DNA from: Luidia sarsii
Lineage: Eukaryota > Echinodermata > Asteroidea > Paxillosida > Luidiidae
DNA: 64,000 nucleotides
Assembly (NCBI GenBank): GCA_949987565.1
Contig: OX465112.1
Span: 12,933,055 to 12,997,054 of the forward strand
Direction: 5' to 3'
This document shows positions 11,885 through 24,420 of the stretch, in pieces. Every line of letters begins with the position of its first letter. Position 1 is the first letter of the stretch. The translations under genes were made by a program, and so were the position numbers. Below the pieces are notes generated by a model, which was not told the DNA's origin, did no database searches, and saw only the letters and a list, made by a program, of their open reading frames with translations.

Positions 11885-13374
11885 TAGCATAGATAATTCT
11901 AAATGCTAAGTTGGCACTCTTAAGCGCTCTTTCGAAAAGTGCTTTAACCTGCGAAACGGGAATATAATTCATAGACATAATGCAATCCTCGCTTTGCTTT
12001 GAATAGTGTAACCATGGCCTGATTTGATTTTTTTATGAATCGCCAGAGGGCGCTGAACCGAAGTGTGCAGACTTATCACTGCTTTGGCTTTGCGCGAGCT
12101 GTGCCAGGTTACACTCAAAGCGTACTGATAAAACAAAGACCGACACAAAATGCAATAATTAATGTGTACAGTGAACGTCAGAACGAACCGGTCCATACGC
12201 GCGCGATACGCGAGAAACCATTCTGACCATTCGTTACACGCGGTAGTGCGAACCTGACGTGCGTGCACTCTATCGTTGACCTGACCATACAAACCAGGCG
12301 TCTTTCAGCTGTTCACGAATAAACACCCTAGTGTATCTATTTCCCAACTTGCGAGCGTAGCATACATCGCCCATTTCATTATATCGGATTTTTTATATAG
12401 AAATATTTACGTGCTGAGATGGGTAGACTTATTATTATTTTTTATCCAATTCTCGAGAGCCTTACAGACGAAAACTGAGGTGCTGAAATTAAAATTCCAA
12501 TTTATCGAACGTGCCCGCACACGCACGTCTGTCAGAAACGTATACGGACACTATTATGATTTGCTCTGCATTTCGTTCGGTCGTTGGACGCTGAAACCGC
12601 GGAGGGTGATGAAAAGGGTGATGGAGATACGGACTGGGCACAGATCACTGTCTGTGTGCATCGCGTGTCGCATTGATTCCACGTGCTTTGGTGCGACCGA
12701 GCTTAAACAGAATCGCTTGAGGGTCAGCGCGGCACCCGGAGGTGCTAACGGTGAGATGTGACGCGCTGCAGGCTGAAATACGCAAACCCCGCCTTTAGAA
12801 ATCATAAAAAGAAGACACAGCGGACGCGACGGGCGAGTTTGGTGTTATTACTGGGCCTATACCTGTTCCAGACAGATGGACTTGAAAATTGATTGTGACT
12901 TGGTTGGATTCAGATCAACGGGCAGGAGTGGACGGGTCCGGACCGAGGCCCTCCAATTCAATTATTTCCAATGCTCTTTATTAATATGACGCAGATGTCG
13001 AAACAGCGAAGCGCGTAATCAGGTGCGAGACGTATAAGGATACAGATACGGGTTTGTCCGAGATTGTAATGATTCTGCCCTGATAACAAAACAGGGAGCG
13101 AGATGGAAACACGGTCGGTGACGCATCTCACTACGCCATCGACCCCCTCCGGTGTCGATTTGCCTACCCGGGAATGATCTAAAACATGTCCGGACGGGTG
13201 GCGAAAACAATACGCAAGTCAACTTAATTTGCCGACAGAGAAAATACAATACAGCTATGCATTTTTGATTTGATTTGGTAGAGAGGGTGAGGAGGGGAGA
13301 GAAATTGTCTTCCGCAGCTAGTATCAACCATCTAACGTCGTATGCGCCGAATTGAGGCAATATCTAGGTGACGA
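11885..13374. other. Unassigned sequence with one CTCF-like site
   Basis: No repeat family is recognised. At 12,041-12,054 CGCCAGAGGGCGCT fits the AGRKGGCR core of the bilaterian CTCF motif. Frames of 83-139 codons are unsupported. Confidence 0.35.
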
Positions 13375-14195
13375 GGGGAAAGAGAGAGGGGAGAGGGGGA
13401 GATAGAGAGGAGGGGGGATAGGGAGAGAGAGGGGGAGAGGGGAGACAGGTGGGGATAGAGAGAGGGGAGAGAGAGGGAGAGGGTAGAGGGAGAGAGAGGT
13501 GGGGAGAGAGGTGGGAGAGATAGGGGAAGGGAGAGGGGGACAGTGGGAGGGGGAGAGTGGCAGGGGAGAGGATGAGAGACTATAAAGGGAGAGAGAGGGG
13601 GAGAGAAAGAAGGGAAGAGCGAGAAGGAAAGAGAGATAGGTGGCAGGGAGAGATAACAGGGGTCAGATGACGCTATTTAGGAATCGCTTTACGAAAACTG
13701 GAGAGGAAACCTGAGCGGCTCTCTCGCGGAAAACCTGCACAGTGTTTGCACAAGTTCTACGGGGCTGTGGAGAAGATGACGAACGGCCCCTTTCAAGCAC
13801 AGCCACCACAATCCCCAGTCCTCTCTAAAACATTTGCTTTGAAGCACTAGCCGAAGAGAGTGGAGAGGAAGACAGGGAGAGAGAGAGAGGAAGAATACGT
13901 TATAATAGAGATTGAGAAGCAGTAGCGGGGGCAGAGGCAGAGAGAGGTGGAGAGCTAGCAGGAGGGAATGATACAGATAGGGATGGATATAGAGAACGGG
14001 ACAGGGAGGCAGAGAAGGGGAGAGATGGAGGTATAGAGACAGAGCGGTCGTGGTACAGAGAATTAGAGAGAATGAGAGAGTGGATAAGGAGGAGATGAAG
14101 AGAGAGAGAATGAGATGATGAGGAATGACATATTGAGAGTGGGGAAGGAGGGAGAGGTGTAAGGACGGAGGGGAGAGAGAATTAGAGAAACAGAT
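13375..14195. repeat. Purine-rich tract (GAGAGAGGGG)
   Basis: Two blocks (13,375-13,665 and about 13,855-14,195) are almost pure G/A with GAGAGG and GGGGAGAG units. The intervening roughly 190 bp (13,666-13,854) is of normal composition. Non-coding. Confidence 0.9.
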
Positions 14196-17100
14196 GCTCG
14201 CTCTTTACTTCAGTGAGGTAAAAAAAAAAAACGAAACCGAGGGTAAATTTTCGTGAGCCGGAACGAGACACGCTGATAGCATCGGGCCAGCGGAGCAAAG
14301 TATGAAAGGGATAAACGGAGGGTGACAGACGCGGGAAAAAGATAAGAAAACGAGGCACTTCCAGGAACAGATTTATTCCCTTTCAGCGGTGAGACCAAAA
14401 AAATATGCGTCCAGTTTGAAGAGCAAACAATGTTTTGTTGACGTAAGGAAGCAGCGCGATTGCAGACCGATTCACGGACTGGGGCGACAAAGACTCCATC
14501 CAGATGACCCGGTAGATTCGCCACATCCGAGAGAGACGTGGCCAAAGACCTCGCCTGAGTCACTCTGTTTGTTCGCCACTCAAGAGCGCAGACAGTCGAA
14601 AGAGGGAAGAATGATGAAGCTTTGTGGGCCGCGCTTGGCCTGAGCATTAGGCAATTGTTCTCTCGCGTTACGATTTGTCTTGAGGCAGGCGCCAACAGAC
14701 GGACAATGGTGCAGGAATCGCGAAACGTCTCGGCACATCGTCGCTATTAAACGCGAGCGAGACAACAAAAAAAATCCCCACGATTCTCAATACAGAACGC
14801 CGATTTATTTTTCATCGCGGAAAAGGGGGTTTGGCTAGAATAAGTAACCCCGCGAAATGCCCGGGTCAACGATTTTGAATTGAATGAGAATTCCGTGATG
14901 CAGACCCCATCGTGGCCCTTGGGTTTCCCTCTCTTTCGTACAAAAGCATGCCGCTGGAGACCACGCGTACAAACCCGAATCCAGGACTTTTTTCTCATCC
15001 ATTTTCCGCCCGTTGGGGTCCACGGCAAAAATAAATTTATTCTCAAGTTTCAAGGGATGCCGCGCATCTCCCTCTGCCCTTTTTCTCGGTATTTACACTC
15101 GCCATGGTATTAGCCGGTAGATAATTTTGTATGCATATCATTCCCAGAAATCTCACAGGACTTAGTCCATTTGAGATTCCCGTATCGCCACAGCGTCACT
15201 TTTGTCGGTTTGGCTTTGTGTTTTGTCGTTGTTTGAATGCGCCGTCCTTGCGACGAAGCGCTGTATGTAATAGTCAGGTGCATTGCCTTGGTGTAAGAAC
15301 GTGTCATTGCCCGAGGTAAACGTAGTTTCTATCGTACAGCCCAACTGGCGGGTGATTGGAAGTTATAATCGCTCCCGTACCCCGATCTTGGCCGTCGGCC
15401 AACTAAACAGAATTTCACTGGAGTAAATCTCCCCAGTGGAGCTAACCACATGCACGCCTTAAAGATATGCAACGTTTACTAATACCACCAACTTTGCGCC
15501 TCCCGTTTTGAATGGGCAGAATCAACTGTTGAACTTACAGCCAGTCAGAGACAAAAGCCCTCCGACCCCCCCCCCAAAAAAAAAAAAAAAAAAAAAAACA
15601 CTGATGTCTGAATCACCTAGGTCGTGGAATCCGCAAACCAGGTAATGGAACGGAGCCTCATCAGACGAAGATATTTCCAAAAACAATAATCGTAATGATA
15701 GCGAGTGATGATCCGTTAAGCCCACGGCCCATTGAGGACGCGCGGCTGAGATTGTTCAATTTCCCGGCCGGCCTGTCAGTCGTTACTTCGGGTTACAAAT
15801 CTACGGGACGTGTCCGTCTGCAACGACTTTTTTTGTGTACATCCGTGACGGAAGACTGCCGAACATGTGTCTCATCTCGTCTCCCAGCAATGCGTAACTA
15901 ATGATAGCCGTAACTCCGGACCGTCATACTGTCAGACTGAGGAGAACGGGGAGGGAGGGGGGGGGACCTAGAGCTCCACCAATGGGTAGGCGGTGGCGCT
16001 GTTCAGGTCCATTAGTCCCCGATCTGCTCCTGGTCATGTTTTAGTGATTCCCCGACGCCTCATTAGCAAAAAGAAAAGCAACCAAACGTGTACCCGAGAA
16101 GAGGACGTGACGAGACTCACCTGCCGAGACGACACCGTGCATGTCCCACCTGCCAGTAATTGACGTTGCACTTATCAAAGCTTTGAAGAAAGCTGGGAAG
16201 AAAGAAACGCGAGAGGTTTTTTTGGAATTGAGAACTCACAGTCTACTTATCAATGACACTCACTGATGACACGGCAATTTTGTAAAATCGTGGTGGGCGG
16301 AAACATGAAGTTTGCTTGTCCAACATTCCATCCGGTTTTTGCGCCCAAATTCCCAAATTGAGGCATGTGTACACCGATAATATTTGGCTGTAAAGCCACT
16401 CAAGGTTAAGGGCTAAGGAAAGAAGGAGATAGAGTGGGACTCAGGAAGGCTGAAAATGGGAACTGATATTATGAAGTAGGTTCGGGGAAACATGAACCCT
16501 GAACCAAGGATACAGTAACTTAAGATATTGCACAGCCGTGTTTGCACTGTATAGGGTTGACGGAAATCGCATGTCCACTGGCCTTGTTTTCATATCGACA
16601 ATAAAAACAAGGGCCCGGAGATAACGTCTTGTTTATATAATCCCGTATTTATATTTGATTTTGAAGACCGAGGAGCCAAACTGCATTTTTCCCCATATCA
16701 AGATCTAACGATCGATCTGTGCTTTTTGATTTTTTTTTTTAAACGTAAACATGTTTTCATATGCGTAAAAGATCACACAAATAGGAACGAAGGACCGGAA
16801 GGATTGGCATCGCACTGGGAATACGTATCTCAATCTCCGTCCTACTAACCTGATCCCTCACGTCTTCAACTCTCTACTTCCGGCTTAGGAATGGGTAGAA
16901 AAAACAGGGGAAATGCAGGACCTTTTATAAAAAGGTTAAGGGACAGAACCCTCCTTCCAAGGAGGAAGAAATCTGCCTTTCTGATTTTATTTCCGCCAAT
17001 TATAGAGAGCTCGTGCTAGGATCAAAGTGCCAAGCAATCTTACGGTTAAGGGGATAGCACATAATCATTCTATAGTAAGAGGCAGTCTGAAACAACTTCG

Positions 17101-18130
17101 CTTCAGAAACTCTTTTCATCAAATGTACAACGCCATTCTAGGTCGGCGCCCCTCTTTGAAGTGACAACTTCGTCAGGGTTACGCCCAAGTGTTACATTTT
17201 TCATTAACTGCGTAAAGGGGAGTAAGGCAGAGGTACTACACCTGTCAGACCTGATACATCCCAACCATTAATTCGTCTTTTTTCTTTTCTTCCTTTCTTT
17301 CTCTTTCTTCCCCCTCCCCAGCCCGGAGAGAACACGATAACACTACGGGAGATGCTTGTGGACATGCGTGACTACTGTAACTTCCTCCTCAAACTCCTCG
17401 ATAACGTGCGTCTGACGCAGACAGAGAGAAAATGACACTTGAGAGCAGCGCCGAGCACCCCCAGACTGACACACGATAAGATAGCTGCCTATGCCCCCAA
17501 CCGACGCAGATAGAGAGAGAGAGAGGGAGGGGGGAGAGTGGGAGGGCGGGAGGGAGGGAGGAGGGAGGGATGGAGAAGGGGGTGGCCTTGTCGGTTCATT
17601 ATATACAACGGAGGCGACGACTGTTAACCGCGTCCTACTCTCGGGCGGATTTCTTTCTTTCTTTCTTCTTCTGGAAATCGGGATTTCATCGGTGTTTATT
17701 AATTGGTAAACAAAAGCATTTGCGCCTGCGATGGACAAACAAACCCAGCGACGGAGGATCACCAGCTTTGCAAAAAGGATACCCCCTATATACCTGTGAC
17801 GTCAGCACCACGTCTCCAAGAGTGACGCAGGGGAAATGGAAGACTTCATTGGAGATTGGCTACCTTGTATACGGTTTGCGGCCGAGTGCACCCGTTAACT
17901 CAAAATAAAACGAAAGCTGCTTGGCGTATTATTTTTGTCTCCGAAACTTTCTTTCTTGCTAAAGCTCTTTCCTGTACGTATATCTGCTGTGAATGGCGCA
18001 GGTAGAGATTATACTATTTCACTTTAAGTACATCACTTGAATTAATGGTTTTCATATTTGCATGTAAATCAGCCCGTGCATTCAAATATCAATATTGAAT
18101 CTATGAAGAAAATAGTATATGTCAATTTAT
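14196..18130. other. Unassigned sequence with small simple repeats
   Basis: Holds a C10-A23 junction at 15,566-15,598, a short GA/GGGA run at 17,509-17,577, and otherwise mixed-composition sequence. Overlapping frames at 14.2-15.3 kb occur on both strands without recognisable motifs. No gene is supported. Confidence 0.4.
15566..15598. repeat. Poly(C)10-poly(A)23 junction
   Basis: Ten C followed directly by 23 A on the plus strand. The same C10-then-A arrangement recurs at 18,644 and 20,803. Confidence 0.9.
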
Positions 18131-18389
18131 TATATGTGACCCGGAACATCATAATGAAGAATAACCCCCACTTTTGAGATTTTGAGATTTTTTAATAATG
18201 TGAAAGAGTCTACCATTTGCTTTCAAATGATATCAAAATTTCCTCCAATACATTAACTTTCCGAAAATACAAAAAAAAAAGAAAATTGATTTTTAATAGA
18301 ATTGAGAAGATACTTTGACTTTAGGCGTTGTTTACTCGAAAAGTGTTGTGGTAGGATATTCCTCATGTCGCTGTGCCGGGTCACATATA
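18131..18389. mobile_element. Foldback element with 14-bp terminal inverted repeats
   Basis: TATATGTGACCCGG at 18,131-18,144 is the exact reverse complement of CCGGGTCACATATA at 18,376-18,389. The 259-bp interval is AT-rich and non-coding (repeated GAGATTTT, A-runs). The size, AT-rich body and inverted ends fit a MITE. No other copy occurs in the window. Confidence 0.6.
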
Positions 18390-21389
18390 GTACGGTACTA
18401 AGGGTCTATATGTTTTCCTGCATTAGGCCAAGGCTTCGTTCGGGTCACACTAAAGCTGACCCTTCAGTGCTTTCTCCGTTGATAACGAACTGTTTGCTAT
18501 CTCCCGGGAGAAAAAAATTACTCCCACGTGAAGAGTGTAAAAGTCTGTACTTCTCGCACGTGAGAATGGATTTGAGAAATGCTGCCGAAGCCGAAGCCTG
18601 AGCCTGAGATCTTGCAATTTACGAGGGTCTGTGACTTAAGCCACCCCCCCCCCAAAAAAAAAAATAATAATAAAAAATAAGTGAAGCTTACTTTAATAGC
18701 CCAAACCCGGCATATCGTTGGCTATTTTGCCAAAGTCAAATGTTCAATTAAGACTGAGAGACACTAGGAATAAAAAGGTTGTCCGACACAACACGCCCAC
18801 GAGTCCCCCCCGGGGGAAAGCCTGTTAAACTATCATGAACAAACAATGGGATTGTATGAGACGAGGCATCCATGCCTGTCAGCCCGTCGGGTTTGCTCAA
18901 GTATTGTCGAGTGGCTCTCTCGCTTCCGGCTTTCATAGCGAGTAATCATAGGCGCTGAAGTGTTGTATTTGCACTGGATTCGGTTTCCAATGGCGCTATT
19001 TTAGGGGAGACTCCATTCATGTACGTCGGGCGATGAGTATAGAGGCAGAGGGGAAACAAAATCAGTGTAATCCTTGGCAAGCATCGCGTCAAGGCGAAAA
19101 CTGAATCGCCAGCGCCACCAATCTATCGCCGCAGTCCAAACCACGTATTTCCCCTCTTATCCCGTATTTAAAATGAATCATTTGTTTGTGCAAGGCTAGC
19201 TATCTTTCAAAACTAAATTCAACGAGATCCCAAGTCAACGATTATACTGGCTCAGAAAAGGGTGGTTGTTAGAACTGTCTAATGCTGACTTTGTGTTGTA
19301 AAGTTTAATCTATCACTTTATATCTGACAGATATGAATGAGGAAGCATTGCGTTAAGCTAAAACAGAAACATTTCAGATATTCATTTGTAAATTTAGCAA
19401 AGACACTTGATTTAGCCTACCATTTTATGAGTAGCTTCTGGTTGTCTTATGATCCCGTCAGGAGGAAGTGCGTAACAATTTGCCAATCATAGAGGCACTG
19501 ACTATGGACGACGAAAACTGTACTTAGTGACGTATACTTGAGAATAAATCATGTACGAGCAAAACGCTATTATGAGTCATCTTTGATTGATAATCGATCG
19601 GTCAGTCAGTCGATTGATTGATTAATGATTGATTAATTGAAAAACTGACGTAAAAATACTGCATCTATTCAGATAATGACCAAGGGGAACTAAGATATTG
19701 TTTCAACGTTGAATTTGATGTAATAAATGAACATGAAGAAAAGAGTAACATCATTGTATTAACTTGAATCAGACCAGGATCTCTTAACATTGCTTAATCG
19801 TTAGACGCAATCCACCGCAACCGTTGCCAGCGTTTCACTCCGAAGAGTGGGTTGATATTAAGGCAAGTCTGACGTGATTGATGTACGACACCTTCATCTT
19901 TTTGGCTGAGATTTCCCGGTCAGCTGACGAGACGAAGGTCTTTCACCCTCGGTGTCAGGTTCTCACCGGAGTGGTTCCTCCAAGCCCTCCGGGCGTCGCA
20001 CACCGGAAACCTGGACGCTTCCTTCTATATGCACGGAGGACAGCCAGCAAACCAGGATAACTGCTGGTTCAACACTGAGAAGGGAATCGCCGCTGGGCGG
20101 CGGGGGGCGTTTTGCTTGTATCGAGTAATTCTAGAAAGATTCGGAAGGACAGATGGAACGACGGAAAACTGTGGTACAATTGAGATGGGGGGATATGGGC
20201 GTGGGAGATGTGGAATTGGTGAGAACAGCCTGTGGTACAGGATGAAACTCAAGAAAATAGGTGAGTGACAGGAAACACTACATGAGGAGACATCTAGGAG
20301 ACTGAAAAAACTCGAACAATCAAACACAGATGGAAGTCGACGCCTCAAGGTATATCACAGGTATATCAAGCTTGAAATGGGTCAAAAACCGGTATTATGT
20401 GGGAAAAGCCACGAAATTGCACTACTTATGGAAACCCGAAGCCTTAAAAAAAAGGAAAATACGATATTTTAGAAAACAAACCGGAAGATCATCACCATGA
20501 ATAATCCTGAAATCTCACAACACTACAAGACTGAGAGATAGAACTTAGTTGCGCCCGGGCTCCGTAAATGAGACGTCATCAAAAAATGAGTTCCCAAGTG
20601 GGTGGCTATCACTGGCACACGGAAATCACTGCGCTATCGTACTACTGTCAGTTCACCACGGACGGCCTCCGCGGGGAAAGAGCTCGACGGGGATCTCGCG
20701 GGAACTAATTAACGCATGAGCGGCGGGATACGTCTCGGAGGAATATCTGCCGGTTGAGGGGGATTGAGATCCATGGGGGCGTTCCGCGCATCCCCAAAAT
20801 AACCCCCCCCCCAAAAAAAAAAAAAAAAAATACCCTGGCATTAGAGAGACGTAGGAGGGAGTCGGTTCCAACGGAGAGATCCCCGTCGACCGAAAAAAAA
20901 TTCGAGCCATGAAAGTCATCCACACACGAGGAGGGAAACAGGAAATTACTGCTGCAGGCAAATAGAGAGAGGAAAGGAGTTGGTGAGTTATTAAAAAAAA
21001 AAATGCGCAATCAAGCTCATAATTTAATTAAATGAATATAGATATGACAAACGAAGCTTTGACTCTGAAACTTTTTATGACACGAATCCGCTGAGTGGTA
21101 ATCTCTTGTGGTGTCGCATTTTCTAAATTTAGGCCGAGCTAACACTGGCGATCAAGGAAGAGTTATTATAACGTGACGTCAGCGGTGCTGTTGGGTTGGG
21201 TCAATGTATAAGGCGGAAGGCGTTGGACGCGGGAACCCTCCGCGGGATCGTGTGCGTTGGTGACGGCCCCTGCCTGCCAGGATACCTGTCATTCATTTCC
21301 GCATCGCGGTGACGTCGCACTCACAGTGTATTATATCGGCGGATGTTATTAAAAGCGCAATATGGGAGAGATCAGTGCTGTTATTAATG
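18390..21389. other. Unassigned sequence with simple repeats
   Basis: Contains C10A11 at 18,644-18,664, a (GATT)-rich stretch at about 19,595-19,640 and C10A18 at 20,803-20,830. Frames near 20.0-20.3 and 20.65-21.0 kb are unsupported; the latter read through the homopolymers. Confidence 0.4.
20803..20830. repeat. Poly(C)10-poly(A)18 junction
   Basis: Ten C followed by 18 A, the same architecture as at 15,566 and 18,644. Confidence 0.9.
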
Positions 21390-21390
21390 G

Positions 21391-21880
21391 TCCGTCTCTC
21401 TATCTCCTCTCTCCCTCCCTCCTTCCCTCACTCTCTCCGTCCTCCCTGCCATTCTTCCTCCCTCTTGCACTCCCTCTTCTCTCTCTCCCCTCTATAGCTC
21501 TCTCGCCCATCTCTCAGCATCTCCGCCTCTCCATCTCTCTCGCTCTCGAACTCCTTCTCATTCTCGCTTCCTCTTTTTCCCATCTTTCTTCCCTCTCTCC
21601 CACTGTCTCGTCCTCTCTCAACTCAAAAATCTCTGTCTCTCTTTCCTGTTTCATCTCCCTTCTCTTTCTCTCTGTCCCCCTAGGTTTAGCGGTACCTCCT
21701 TCCCTCCCTTCCCTATCTCTCACTCTTTTTCCATTGCTTGCTCCCTGTCTATTTCTATCTCTGTCTGCATCTCATCAAAACCCATGTCTCTCTCTCCTTT
21801 ATTCTCTTTATACATGTCTCTCCATCTTTCTCTACATCTCTGTCTGGCTGTTTCTTTGTCTATCTCTCTTTCTATCTGTG
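21391..21880. repeat. Pyrimidine-rich tract (CTCTCCCTCC)
   Basis: CT-rich plus strand that resumes at about 22,050-22,140 after being interrupted by the palindrome at 21,932-22,050. This suggests the palindromic element inserted into an existing pyrimidine tract. The 257-codon frame here is an artefact of composition. Confidence 0.85.
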
Positions 21881-21931
21881 ATATACAAAAATGTTGCAAA
21901 CTGCTTACTGACTAAAATTACCAAAATGCAA

Positions 21932-22050
21932 ATCTTAAAATTAAGTGGGCCTGACGTTTCGATTCTAGCAGGACCTTTCTCAAAGGCTTTCTCTGCCTTT
22001 GAGAAAGGTCCTGCTAGGATCGAAACGTCAGGCCAACTTAATTTTAAGAT
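21932..22050. mobile_element. Near-perfect palindrome of two Penelope-type terminal hairpin modules
   Basis: Left arm 21,932-21,987 and right arm 21,995-22,050 are 56-bp inverted repeats with a 7-base spacer (TTTCTCT) and very few mismatches. Each arm carries the module that ends the Penelope-like copies at 29.8 and 35.2 kb: GCCTTTGAGAAAGGTCC, TGCT, then GGATCGAAACGTCAGGCC, and continues into ACTTAATTTTAAGAT. Immediately left, ATGTTGCAAACTGCTTACT is a flank shared with copies at 54.1, 56.2 and 63.97 kb. I infer a non-autonomous element related to the Penelope-like element. Confidence 0.75.
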
Positions 22051-22289
22051 CTCTTTCTATCTCTTCAATCGCTGTCTCTTTCTGTCTCTCTGTCTTTCTG
22101 TCCCTCTGTCTTTCTGTCCCTCTATGTCACTCTGACAGGCTCTCTCTCTGTCAACCGCCTCAGTCTGTATCTCTGCCATGCCAGACGTGTTCGAATATAC
22201 AAAAAATATCGAGTTCGAATCACGAGTCATCTTTAAATTGTATCCTGTATTGAAAACACTTTGCCCAATTTCGACGTAAATGCGCCGAT

Positions 22290-22490
22290 TGCCCAGTGCT
22301 TTCCCACAGAATGCCTGCTGAAAAATATCAGGCAGCTTGGGCGGGATTCGAATCCGTTACTGCTGTATTTTAGTGCAGACGTCATAAACACTTGACCATC
22401 GAGCCGATCGAGGTCGTGTAGCTGATTCAAATAATTATAACGGCTGGAACTGCGTTGTATCATAGATATAATATGATTTTTGCGTCGAGT
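22290..22490 (-). mobile_element. tRNA-headed SINE-like element, family 2, copy 1
   Basis: The minus strand contains GGTCAAGTG as A-box region and GGATTCGAATCC as B box, 50-60 bases apart, followed by CCGCCCAAGCTGCCTGA. It aligns over about 200 bp with 42,060-42,280, including the shared TGCACTA spacer and the ATGATTTTTGCGTCGAG-type tail. It is tRNA-derived by promoter layout, but the arms no longer fold as a tRNA. Confidence 0.6.
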
Positions 22491-22547
22491 TTAGGGCGAG
22501 CCATCATTGAATTAAACTATCCTCGACGTACAAAATCATATTATATA
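22466..22547. repeat. Imperfect inverted repeat (about 23-bp arms)
   Basis: ATAATATGATTTTTGCGTCGAG near 22,466 is inverted as CTCGACGTACAAAATCATATTAT ending at 22,547, with a loop of about 35 bases. The left arm overlaps the tail of the SINE-like element. Confidence 0.6.
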
Positions 22548-22930
22548 TGATTTTGTCTATATTTACTCCTGAATTCGATTCTCATAAAAAGCGCACTGAC
22601 TGTTTGTATATACGAACGTGCAATGTAACACTTCCTCGACAATAGTAATAGACCCGGTTGTCCTCTCATGACGTCACCAAGGACGGCCTCCACGGTGGCG
22701 TGGCTGCTCCACCGCATTATTTATAGACCCTCTTTCCCAGTATAAGATTTGACAAAAGTGCATACATATATTTAATTGACACCACATTATTATAATATAA
22801 AATTATGAAATAATAAAAATAATAATTTCAAAATGCATTGCATTTGACCTTTGAGCATCATCTATTGCGCAGTACATCCAACCGCATAAATCTGCTCAGA
22901 ATACTAAAAACAACCCATTGTAAAATTCGT

Positions 22931-23306
22931 TTCAAAGCCTCTACACAACATTGGTAAGATCGAAAAACATAAATGTTCACAGATTTACATTAAACTTATA
23001 CAGTTTGCAGATGGTTACAGTAGATACCTCTCACTGAATTTTTTTGCCTAAAATGATGTATTTTGGGAGAAACGAGTAAAAGAAATACTTTACGTCTCAC
23101 CGAGATCTAAAGTATTTTTTGGAACAGTACGGCGTTGAATGCTGCATTTTCGCGAAACAAATGATGTGGTTTTCACGATTTTCTCGAGACTCGGTTGGTG
23201 GATTGAGCTGACATTTTCACAAGTGTGCTATTTCATGCATATGTTGGATCAGGCAACGTATGGATATTATTCTTTGACCTCGACCAATGTTGTGTAGGGT
23301 CTTTAA
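22931..23306. mobile_element. Foldback (MITE-like) element, family B, copy 1
   Basis: The left end, CTACACAACATTGGTAAG near 22,940, is the inverse of the right end, GACCAATGTTGTGTAGGGTCTTTAA, ending at 23,306. A second member with similar ends lies at 25,377-25,690. The body is AT-rich, non-coding and not conserved between the two copies, so the family is defined by its termini. Confidence 0.55.
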
Positions 23307-23345
23307 GATACCTTATACACGGTGTTACCGCAAACCCTCCTATAA
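23303..23345 (+). repeat. Fragment of the histone-stem-loop repeat
   Basis: TTTAAGATACCTTATACACGG through ACCGCAAACCCTCCTATA matches 5,390-5,432. The hairpin half is missing because the preceding sequence is the right end of the family B foldback element. Confidence 0.6.
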
Positions 23346-23556
23346 ATGAATAGCGATTAGATTATTTGATAAAATCATGTTCCCCGATACACCAATACAA
23401 GTCTGTAAACGCCGCTATCTGACCATTTTTATCTGTCCATCTCGGCGTGCAGGAGTGTCATATAGACCAAAATCTTAGCCAATTATCTCAATCTAGTCAT
23501 GAGTAACCCAGGTCCAGTCTAAGTCCACACGGCCGAGTCAGTGAGTCGGAGTCCAG

Positions 23557-23942
23557 GTCAATTGTTATCGTGGCTCGAGATATGAGTACGAGTCAATTGT
23601 TATCGTGGCTCGAGATATGAGTACGAGTCAATTGTTATCGTGGCTCGAGATATGAGTAATAGTCAATTGTTATCGTGGCTCGAGATATGAGTACGAGTCA
23701 ATTGTTATCGTGGCACGAGATATGAGTAATAGTCAATTGTTATCGTGGCTCGAGATATGAGTACGAGTCAATTGTTATCGTGGCTCGAGATATGAGTACT
23801 AGTCAATTGTTATCGTGGCACGAGATATGAGTACGAGTCAATTGTTATCGTGGCTCGAGATATGAGTACGAGTCAATTGTTATCGTGGCACGAGATATGA
23901 GTACGAGTCAATTGTTATCGTGGCTCGAGATATGAGTCCGAA
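23557..23942 (+). repeat. 35-bp minisatellite, 11 copies
   Basis: Eleven tandem units of AGTCAATTGTTATCGTGG plus CTCGAGATATGAGTACG. Variation is confined to two spots: CTCGAG versus CACGAG in the middle (CA in units 5, 8 and 10) and the last bases (TACG, TAAT, TACT, TCCG). There are no spacers, so it is a minisatellite and not a CRISPR array. Uniformity points to recent expansion or homogenisation. Confidence 0.97.
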
Positions 23943-24059
23943 ACAAGGAAAATAAACTCGAGTCGTGCTCGGATCCAAGTCCTGACGCGTACAAGAGTCT
24001 CACCGTCTCTCTCTGACCTCCCTCCCCTAAGTACATGCCAAGAGGTTCGCACGCCTCAT

Positions 24060-24420
24060 CGCATCACGGGACAGAGAGCTAGTGCGGCCGTACCAGTGCC
24101 ACGATTCACCTAGACGTCGGAACTGTGGAGGCGGGCGCGTACCGCGGCTTCGATCCCCCAGACGGGGGCCTGTCGTCGTTTGTCTCGCGGTTACAATCCC
24201 ACGGCGTGTCTACCGGACCGACGGAAGCGGGCGCTTCCGCCTGGAACCAAGCGGAGCACCTGGAGCGGTGCGCGGTTGGCGGTGATCACTCGCTTCCCCT
24301 GATGACGGCCACCGTCCCTCACCAGAATACCCCCCGCCTCTCTCCTCGATATTATTTACAGCTTCCACGCGACGGGCAGTTCATTCACCCCCACAGGCTA
24401 GGATGAGCTGCTCGACTATA
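24060..24420 (+). other. GC- and CpG-rich segment with an open frame
   Basis: CpG-dense sequence after the minisatellite. A plus-strand frame stays open from about 24,125 to 24,406 (about 94 codons) but has no ATG at its start, no recognisable motif and no clear splice signals other than a possible acceptor (TATTATTTACAG, ending at 24,360). It may be a host exon or a CpG-rich regulatory patch. Confidence 0.25.

Noticed and set aside
21362..22135. 257-codon plus-strand open frame
   Set aside because: It reads through a pyrimidine tract and then the palindromic hairpin module (FEKGPARIETSG is that module translated).
23557..23942. CRISPR array
   Set aside because: Units abut with no unique spacers and the context is eukaryotic. 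It is a minisatellite.
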